Shown here piece after piece: positions 58,000 to 64,000 of a stretch of DNA of 64,000 nucleotides; the first letter of the stretch is position 1; every line of letters begins with the position of its first letter. This stretch comes from Sphingobium sp. AP49 (GTDB lineage Bacteria; Pseudomonadota; Alphaproteobacteria; Sphingomonadales; Sphingomonadaceae). Under the pieces are notes generated by a model. It was not told where the DNA came from and made no database searches. It saw only the letters and a program-made list of their open reading frames with translations. The translations under genes and the position numbers were made by a program. Where the stretch lies: contig NZ_CP124576.1 in the NCBI RefSeq assembly GCF_000281715.2, positions 69,501 to 133,500 on the forward strand, read 5' to 3'.

Positions 58000-60900
58000 T
58001 CACTGTCCGGCGACCCGCGTGCCGTTCTTGATCTGCTCGGCACGCAACTGGCGCGCAATTTCCTCCAGCCGTGCCTTGCTTATGCCCACGTCGAGCCGTT
58101 CGACCCCGATGCTATAATCTTCTCCCGCCTTGATCGCGGCATCAAGGGCGACGTCATTGGGCGCGGTCGCGGCGACCTTGGTCGTGGCCCGGCTGACCTT
58201 TACCTCCACCTCCTTGCCGTCGATCAGAATCTTCGTGGTCTTCTGGCCCGCATTGGGCATCATCCGCTCGAAATCGCGCGCGATCTGCCCCATGTCATCG
58301 GACCATAGTTCGCGCATTATCGCCTCGATCTGGTCCGGCGCAGCCTTGCGCAGCGCATCGGCAGACAGGTCTGAAGCGGCCGTCAGCCCCTCGATCTCCC
58401 CGCGCTTGATGCTGCCGCGTAGACTGTCCACGGCGGTGCGTTCGAGTTCGGTCCAATCGTCGAGCGCTTCCCCTTTCGATGCCGCTTTCAGGAAACGCTC
58501 GCGCAGATCGTTGAAGCTGGCATGATCCTTCGACAGGCCACGGGCAGCCCCCTCACCCGCCTTGCTTTCGCCGATCACCAGAACCTCGGCCTGGGTCTTT
58601 TCCGCATTGGTCCAGCGGACCACGACGCCGTCGGTCAATTGCCGATTGGCGGCATCCTTGACTCTGCTGCCGGCGATGAACTCGGCTTCGGCTCCGGCTT
58701 TTTCCGCATATCTGGCCAGCCCCGGCCCCGCCATCGCCTCCAACAGTTCGCCGCGCATATGATTGAGATCGGGGGATTTGGCCATGACCCGCATCAGCGC
58801 CTCGTCGGACAGGCCGGACACTTCGGGAACCGCCTTTTTTAGAGCGGTGAGCCATTCTCCATGGGTGGTGGCCTTCGCGCCGACCGTTGCCATCTTGACC
58901 AGGTCGGCTTCCGATTCCAGCGCGACTTTCAGGGCCGCCGGATCGGGCGCGCGAAAAATACCGAGGATCGGATCGAAAATGCGCTCCGGCAGCTTGGCGG
59001 AGTCGCGCACATATTGCAGTTCGCCCTCTGGGCTGAGCCGGAATCGATAGCCGGTCTCCGCCTTCGCGCCGAATTTGAACAGAGCTTCGTCGGCGCCATG
59101 CCAGTCGGCCGCGCGATTGGTGAGATCGAAGGACGCAGAACCGCGCCGTTTGACCATGGCCGCCATTTCCGCATCGCTCAACGTTGATGCCAATGGCGAT
59201 CGCCACCCCCCCTTGGGAACCTGCATGAGCTGCTCTTCGAGGGCTGCGGCGCGGCTGGCGATCTCGGACAGCTTTGCGCTGTCCTTCTCGGCAGCTCTGG
59301 CTTCCGCTTCGAGTCCCGCAATGCGTTCCCCGAAGCTCTTCTCGCCGGCCTTGGGCTGATGGGCTACGATCTGCTCGGCATAGCGCTCGCGCAGCATCAC
59401 GCAGGGCGAGGCGCATTTGAAGATGCCCGATCGGGTCACGGCAACCTCGCCGCCAGCGCTGCTGGCGACTTTGGCCGCGCCCTCGGTCTGTTCGGTGGCA
59501 GCCTTGGCGACGGTCTTTTCAACGCTCTTCGCGCCGGCGGCACCGACCGCTTCCTCTATCGACTTGGCCTGCATCCGTTCGGCGCTGGCGACGACGCGGT
59601 CCGCCAGCGATTTTCCGCCCGCCTTCTCGGCAGCTTCCCGCAATTCCTCGGCAAGTTGGGCTGCTCTCTGGCTGGCGCGTTCGGCCTGGGCGAGCGCACG
59701 GGCGGCCGGGGTCAGGCTTTTGAAGACACTCACGGCAACGGACAGGTCGATGGCCACCCCGATGATATCGAGGGCCAGCCAGAACATCGATGGTTCTTCG
59801 GCCGACACGGCGCGGGCCTTGTCGAAGTCGGTGCCGTTGGCTGCGGCCTTGAACTGATATTCGCGCAGGTGCGCCAGCGCCATCCATCCACCGGTTGCGA
59901 CGGCGCCCACTGCCCCGATCGCGGCACCCGCGGCGACAAGGCTACCCCCGCCGGTCGGCAACGCGGCGAGCAGGCCCAGCGCCAGCGCAAGAGCGCCCAG
60001 GGCAAGGTCGACGATCATATTGTCGGTTTCGACCTTGTCGACCTGGGCGCGGACGAAGCCGTCCCCCAGCGAACCGGATTCCAGGTTCATTTCGGACTTG
60101 GTCGGTTCGAGGACGGGAGGCAGTTTCCAGACAATATCGGGATCCTCCGCGACCTTTTCGCGGACCTTGGCGATATTGGCCAGATGCTCGTCGCTGGCCT
60201 TGCCAAGAGCTGTTGCCGGACTGTTGCCCTGTCCTTCCGCGACCTGGCGCAGACCGCTTTCGTCATTGGCGAAGGCCGCCAGGATCGGATAGCGCGCCTC
60301 GAGCGCCATGCGCAGGATTTCCCGTTCATCCTGCGATTGCTTCAGCGCAGCGCATGCCTGGTTCCAGGCTGCGGCATTGCTTTGCCGTACGATCGGTTCG
60401 CCCAGATCATCGACGCCGCTTTCCTGGTCACGCTTGGCGTCCTCGCGTTGATGAATCTCGCCCCATTTATCGAGGAGCAGTTGGGCGGACTGCTTCAATC
60501 CGACAGTCGCTGGTCCGCTGCCCATGCTATAGGCGGTGCCCGAATAGGCGCCGCCGGGATCGACGCTGATCACTACTTCGCTGGAGAGGCCATAGCGGAC
60601 CATTTCCGCCTTGATCCGGGCTTCGCTATCGGCAAGCAGAGCCCCGGTCATGGCCACGGCATGGGCGCGAAAGATGATGAGGAAGCTCTGGACCTGGGGC
60701 AGTCCGGTCAATTCGGCACCGCGTTCGACGCTGGCATTCCATTGTTCGACATGGAGGGCCGCGAAGGCCAGCAGATCGCCCGCGCTGCTCCACAATTGTT
60801 CCAGTGCCCATTCGTCGCGCGGTCCCACCCAGCCTTGGTCGAGCAATATCCCGATCAGCCGGGTGCGTTCGTCATCGCTGCATTCGCCGAAATTCTGGAT

Positions 60901-61476
60901 ATCCTTGACGTCGCCAACGCTCTTGCTCTGGATCGCCTTGTCGATCCGTTCCCTGTTGCTTGGGCCATCGGCAGGCGCGCGCCGTGCAACGGTACCGCCT
61001 TGATCCTGCAGTGTGTGCACCAGTTCATGGGCGATCAGTTCCCGCCCATCGGCCGTTTCCGGTTGATAGGCGGCTGGCGCGAACGCAATATGCTGTCCCA
61101 GGGTCATCGCACGCGCGCCCGCAGACCTTGTCTGCATCCCGGCGTTCCTATCCCGATGGATGCGCACGCGGCTCAGGTCGGTGCCCAGGCGCCGTTCAAA
61201 ATAGGCTTTTTCGCGTGTCGGCAGGGGATGGGCGCCCGTATCGGATGTCCAGCCTGTTTCCGCCATGGTTGGCCCGTTTCCCACCGCACTGCGGCGTATC
61301 AGGCCGGACGATGCCTGGCATGTGGGGCAGGGGGTGGATGCCGTCGCGCATAGTGGACAATTGGGCAGGGCGGCGACCGGTGCCGCCTCGCGGCTGACCT
61401 CGCGCGCGATATGCGCTGCTTCCTGTTCGGCCGGATCCTGTTCAGGGCCGACAGGGACCCGGGCGGCCATGGTCAT
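58000..61476 (-). CDS. DUF4157 (eCIS core) protein with putative C-terminal nuclease toxin
   Basis: A 1158-residue multidomain protein. Two CxxC pairs lie at residues 40-53. The DUF4157 domain (about 84-160) has LPTREKAYFERRLGTDLSRV and the metallopeptidase motif HELVH at 150-154. A helical region leads to two hydrophobic stretches (about 490-545), then coiled-coil to about 760. The C-terminal part (about 910-1080) shows QLTDGVVV...VLVIGESKAG, a D-...-ExK pattern typical of PD-(D/E)xK nucleases. DUF4157 marks cargo of contractile injection systems. It is last in a coupled operon. Toxin activity is inference. Confidence 0.72.
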   Translation of the reverse strand: MTMAARVPVGPEQDPAEQEAAHIAREVSREAAPVAALPNCPLCATASTPCPTCQASSGLIRRSAVGNGPTMAETGWTSDTGAHPLPTREKAYFERRLGTDLSRVRIHRDRNAGMQTRSAGARAMTLGQHIAFAPAAYQPETADGRELIAHELVHTLQDQGGTVARRAPADGPSNRERIDKAIQSKSVGDVKDIQNFGECSDDERTRLIGILLDQGWVGPRDEWALEQLWSSAGDLLAFAALHVEQWNASVERGAELTGLPQVQSFLIIFRAHAVAMTGALLADSEARIKAEMVRYGLSSEVVISVDPGGAYSGTAYSMGSGPATVGLKQSAQLLLDKWGEIHQREDAKRDQESGVDDLGEPIVRQSNAAAWNQACAALKQSQDEREILRMALEARYPILAAFANDESGLRQVAEGQGNSPATALGKASDEHLANIAKVREKVAEDPDIVWKLPPVLEPTKSEMNLESGSLGDGFVRAQVDKVETDNMIVDLALGALALALGLLAALPTGGGSLVAAGAAIGAVGAVATGGWMALAHLREYQFKAAANGTDFDKARAVSAEEPSMFWLALDIIGVAIDLSVAVSVFKSLTPAARALAQAERASQRAAQLAEELREAAEKAGGKSLADRVVASAERMQAKSIEEAVGAAGAKSVEKTVAKAATEQTEGAAKVASSAGGEVAVTRSGIFKCASPCVMLRERYAEQIVAHQPKAGEKSFGERIAGLEAEARAAEKDSAKLSEIASRAAALEEQLMQVPKGGWRSPLASTLSDAEMAAMVKRRGSASFDLTNRAADWHGADEALFKFGAKAETGYRFRLSPEGELQYVRDSAKLPERIFDPILGIFRAPDPAALKVALESEADLVKMATVGAKATTHGEWLTALKKAVPEVSGLSDEALMRVMAKSPDLNHMRGELLEAMAGPGLARYAEKAGAEAEFIAGSRVKDAANRQLTDGVVVRWTNAEKTQAEVLVIGESKAGEGAARGLSKDHASFNDLRERFLKAASKGEALDDWTELERTAVDSLRGSIKRGEIEGLTAASDLSADALRKAAPDQIEAIMRELWSDDMGQIARDFERMMPNAGQKTTKILIDGKEVEVKVSRATTKVAATAPNDVALDAAIKAGEDYSIGVERLDVGISKARLEEIARQLRAEQIKNGTRVAGQ

Positions 61477-62600
61477 TTCAAAGGCTCCGCGCCTAACGCC
61501 CGTCGGAAGGAAAGGGGGAGAAGTGGCAATTTGAGCAGGTCAACCGTCGCGAATATTGCTGTTTCTCGGACGGGGTTTGCCGGTCCCTGCGGAAAGCCGG
61601 TGGATGGTGTCAGCATGCCATCGGACCCGGGCACCAGCGCAGGCAAAACCGTTGAGACACCGAATCCTGCCTGTACATCCAGGCCGGGCATCAGCCCGAT
61701 ATGGGCCAGCGCGAAGGGCATGGAGAAGCCGCCATCGGGGGCGATCGTCATCGTCATATCGAACGACAGCGTCATCGCGGGCATGGCCGGCAGCTTGTCA
61801 TGCGCCAGTTTGATCAGATCGTCGCCGCTGAAGCCGAAGCGCAGGGTTAGAGGGCTGCCGGGGCCAGTCGGCGGCACGAAGCTGAAACTCTGTAGCGTCG
61901 CATAAGGGATCGCGGCTAACGGCAAAGCCAGATTTACGCCCGACAGGCGTTGGCGGCCGCCAGGATCAGACGCCAGCGTCCCGACGCCCAGCCCATATAT
62001 GGCGACACCTGTTCCGATGACGGCGGCCTTGTCGGCGGATTCCATCTGGCCCCAGATTGGCAGCGCATAGCGTTCGGCGAGGCCACGGCCAAAGCTCTTG
62101 AGTCGCTCATTGTCGGCCGCCTGCTCGGCGATCGTCTTGATACCGCCTTCCAGCGCACCCGTCGCCTGCTCGGCCTTGGCCTCCTGCAGCGGACCACCAT
62201 TGTCCAACTGCACGGCCGGTTGGCCTGCGCCCTGTTGCAGGCTGTGCCCCAGTTCATGGCCGAGCAGCTTGCGGAACGGGGCACTGCCCGGCTGCCAATG
62301 GCCGGGCGCAAAGGCGATGTCCCGGCCGGACGCCAGCGCATGGGCGCCAAGGTCGCTGACGACGCCTGCATCGCGGTGAACCCGCACAGCGGATAGGTCA
62401 TGACCAAGGCGCCGCTCGAAAAAGCCTCGATCCCGAGCCGGGATGGGCTGCCCCGCACCAAGGTTGAGCCGGGGGTCGGCACGGGTCGAAGAAATATGCC
62501 CGTTCGCTGGCCTTTCGCCCGTCGCCACACGATCGGCCGCCACCTCCGCGCTGGCGTCCGCCAGGATGCGCACGCGTGTCCGGGACGCACGGCTGGGCAT
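61473..62600 (-). CDS. DUF4157 (eCIS core) protein, 375 aa
   Basis: A 375-residue protein whose DUF4157 domain (about residues 50-125) has IPARDRGFFERRLGHDLSAV, then IAFAPG and the zinc motif HELGH at 115-119. The rest has a hydrophobic segment (AAVIGTGVAIYGLGVGTLA) and beta-rich repeats (LTLRFGFSGDDL, MTLSFDMTMTIAPDGG). It could be a second effector, or an accessory protease that loads or matures effectors. Both ends overlap neighbours by 3-4 bases. Confidence 0.75.
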   Translation of the reverse strand: MPSRASRTRVRILADASAEVAADRVATGERPANGHISSTRADPRLNLGAGQPIPARDRGFFERRLGHDLSAVRVHRDAGVVSDLGAHALASGRDIAFAPGHWQPGSAPFRKLLGHELGHSLQQGAGQPAVQLDNGGPLQEAKAEQATGALEGGIKTIAEQAADNERLKSFGRGLAERYALPIWGQMESADKAAVIGTGVAIYGLGVGTLASDPGGRQRLSGVNLALPLAAIPYATLQSFSFVPPTGPGSPLTLRFGFSGDDLIKLAHDKLPAMPAMTLSFDMTMTIAPDGGFSMPFALAHIGLMPGLDVQAGFGVSTVLPALVPGSDGMLTPSTGFPQGPANPVRETAIFATVDLLKLPLLPLSFRRALGAEPLK

Positions 62601-63457
62601 CAGAACGCCCCGGCCGCCTCCTCTGCGGCCTTCACCGCGCGTGTCGCCAATCGCGCCGTTTGTTCCGCCACCGCCCTTGCCCAGTCGAGTCGCTTCTCGA
62701 TGACCGCCTCTTCGGCGGCGGCCACGGCGGCAGCGGCCGATAGCCAGGCGTCGCGCGCCGTTGCCCAGTCGTCGCCAAGGCCGTTGTTGGCCAGACCGGC
62801 CGCCAGACCATCGCGCAGGCGGCTATAATCGACATAGGACACTATGGCAGCATGATGGGCGGCATCGCCATCGGTCGTGGCCAAGGTGGTGGCGCGGGTC
62901 AGCGCATCTTTGGCTGCGCTCAGTTGTGTGGCCAATATGCCGGCACTGCCTTCGATCATCGCAAGAAGATCGAGTGCCGCCGCCTTTTTCGTGACCAGAT
63001 CAGCTTTCTTTGTCGCTAGCGTGTCAAGCGCGGCCGTCAGGACGCTGGCTTCGTCGTCCGCCGTCGTCGCAATGTCCGTATCCAGGGTCTTCACCTTGTC
63101 GATGGCATCGTCGAGCTTGGCCTGGTCTCCCCCATTGGCATCCAGTACCGCAGCCTTAAGTGCGTTGGCGACGCTGTCCGACAGGGGTTGTCCCGCCCCC
63201 GTCTTGGCGGTCTGTACGGTTTGCAGGACGGTGGTGCGGGCATTGATTGCGGCGGTGATGCGTGAGGTGGCTGCATCCGCCGCAATCTGTTCGGCCTTGG
63301 CCCGGGCAATGGCCGAATCGATCTCTATCTGCGCTGCCCGGGTCTGGGCGGCGACCTGGCCGAATTGTGCGCCCTGCGCCATGGCCGTGGCGAGGGATGC
63401 GGTAAAGGTCGAACGGTCCTGTTCAAGGGACGCCACGGCGTCGGTGATGCTGGTCAT
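62600..63457 (-). CDS. Ala-rich helical protein of the eCIS-type operon
   Basis: A 285-residue, almost wholly helical protein, Ala/Asp/Thr-rich with long coiled-coil stretches (about 30-75, 120-185, 240-285) and no signal peptide. One-base overlaps with both neighbours show coupled translation. It is not assignable to a known family; a structural, tape-measure-like or chaperone role within the injection-system module is possible. Named only by context. Confidence 0.65.
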   Translation of the reverse strand: MTSITDAVASLEQDRSTFTASLATAMAQGAQFGQVAAQTRAAQIEIDSAIARAKAEQIAADAATSRITAAINARTTVLQTVQTAKTGAGQPLSDSVANALKAAVLDANGGDQAKLDDAIDKVKTLDTDIATTADDEASVLTAALDTLATKKADLVTKKAAALDLLAMIEGSAGILATQLSAAKDALTRATTLATTDGDAAHHAAIVSYVDYSRLRDGLAAGLANNGLGDDWATARDAWLSAAAAVAAAEEAVIEKRLDWARAVAEQTARLATRAVKAAEEAAGAF

Positions 63458-64000
63458 CAGGCGGCTCCTTCCGTTGCAATGGGCAGGAGCGGTGCAGGCC
63501 GCCCCTTTTTGGCAAATTCGGTCATGATGGCTTCCTGCAGATCGCGCGTGGTGATCCGGCGATCCTCATCGGCTGCGGCATAGGCAGCGGCGAGCGCGGC
63601 ATTGCGGATTTCGCCCCCGGTCATTTCGCAATGACGAGCCAGAAGGTCGAGCGGCAGGCGGGGGGTCAGCCGGGTTTCTGCCGGGAGATGCAATTGCCAC
63701 AGGCGCAGGCGCTGTGCCGCCGCAGGCCGGGGCATGGGAACGACGCTGTCGAGACGGCGCATGAAGGCCTCGTCGATCCCTTGGGCAAGGTTGGAGGCCA
63801 GAATGGCAATGCCATCAAAGGCCTCAAGGCGCTGCAGCAGGAAATTGACTTCGATATTCGCATAGCGATCATGGGCGTCTTCGACCGAGGTGCGTTTGCC
63901 GAACAGGGAATCGGCCTCGTCGAAAAACAGCAGCGCGCAAAAACCTTCGGCGGCGGCAAACAGCTCGGACAGATTCTTTTCCGTCTCGCCAATATATTTG
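63457..64000 (-). CDS. AAA+ ATPase of the eCIS-type operon, 5' end beyond the window
   Basis: The C-terminal 180 residues of an AAA+ ATPase. Visible are KYIGETEKNLSELFAAA, Walker B LLFFDEADSLFGKR, sensor 1 AILASNLAQGID, the arginine finger FMRRLDSVVPM and the lid (LARHCEMTGGEIRNAALAAA) with sensor 2. This CDC48/p97-like type is a standard eCIS component (Afp15 group), thought to act in assembly or cargo loading. The frame runs off the right edge at 64000, and the Walker A lies outside. More system genes are expected beyond. Confidence 0.85.
   Translation of the reverse strand, partial: KYIGETEKNLSELFAAAEGFCALLFFDEADSLFGKRTSVEDAHDRYANIEVNFLLQRLEAFDGIAILASNLAQGIDEAFMRRLDSVVPMPRPAAAQRLRLWQLHLPAETRLTPRLPLDLLARHCEMTGGEIRNAALAAAYAAADEDRRITTRDLQEAIMTEFAKKGRPAPLLPIATEGAA

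Noticed and set aside
58130..61353. Long plus-strand open frames opposite the 1158-residue DUF4157 protein
   Set aside because: Composition is Arg/Pro/Gly-rich and domain-free, typical of antisense frames in GC-rich DNA. The minus strand has recognisable domains and coupled neighbours.
63666..63992. 108-residue minus-strand frame at the right edge
   Set aside because: It overlaps the AAA+ ATPase in another frame. The frame continuing from the gene that ends at 63457 has Walker B, sensor 1 and the arginine finger.
1..64000. CRISPR arrays, rRNA operons and metabolite riboswitches
   Set aside because: No regularly spaced repeats, rRNA sequence or recognisable riboswitch core was found on either strand. 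The upstream regions of ribA and hemE were read specifically.

Overview
The window looks like a chromosomal segment of an alphaproteobacterium of the Sphingomonadaceae, most likely Sphingobium-like (inference from GC-rich codon use, gene order and protein families; no search was possible). It contains the probable chromosomal replication origin. Five DnaA-box sequences, nine GANTC sites and an AT-rich stretch lie at 10.70-10.99 kb between ppsR and hemE, the same neighbourhood as the Caulobacter and Rickettsia origins. All genes from 3.6 to 10.7 kb run leftward and the next genes run rightward, so transcription points away from the origin on both sides.

Left arm (0-10.7 kb): trhO, small conserved genes, a YgjP-type peptidase, ycgN, a SCO copper chaperone, an ankyrin protein, SOS-regulated mmcB, a SleB-type hydrolase, DUF1491, a thioesterase, ptsN, hpf, then dnaQ-coaE-aroE-maf-ppsR. 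Right arm (11-43.6 kb): hemE-hemJ, panC, the division regulator mipZ with a membrane J-domain gene, a phosphohexomutase, a FadL porin, ispG, transporters, ftsK-lolA-xthA-ribA, glnD, mutS, maeB, a coenzyme F420 side-chain operon (cofE-cofD-cofC), an acyl-CoA dehydrogenase, a flavin reductase, a deacetylase/ATP-grasp/tyrosine-phosphatase group and an HU gene. Two copies of what looks like one small-RNA gene, with the same upstream palindrome and the same spacing, sit at 17.3 and 24.2 kb.

Island (43.75-53.94 kb): a 10.2-kb integrated element fills the 3' end of tRNA-Ser(GCU). It is bounded by a 16-bp repeat of the tRNA end and carries a tyrosine integrase behind a perfect LexA-type box, an excisionase-like HTH gene, integrase-arm-like heptamer pairs, a tail tape-measure remnant, a DUF5678-like/retropepsin gene pair, an RHH/DUF4145 pair and many small unknown genes. 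It lacks visible terminase, capsid or replication genes.

Right end (54.2-64 kb): core genes return (DUF1134, dinB, yceD, a UQCC1/CBP3-type chaperone, bamE). They are followed by a leftward, translationally coupled operon that enters from beyond the window: an AAA+ ATPase, a helical protein, a DUF4157 protein and a 1158-residue DUF4157 protein with a possible C-terminal nuclease domain. This has the signature of an extracellular contractile injection system (eCIS) cargo module and is the strongest candidate for an undescribed system here.
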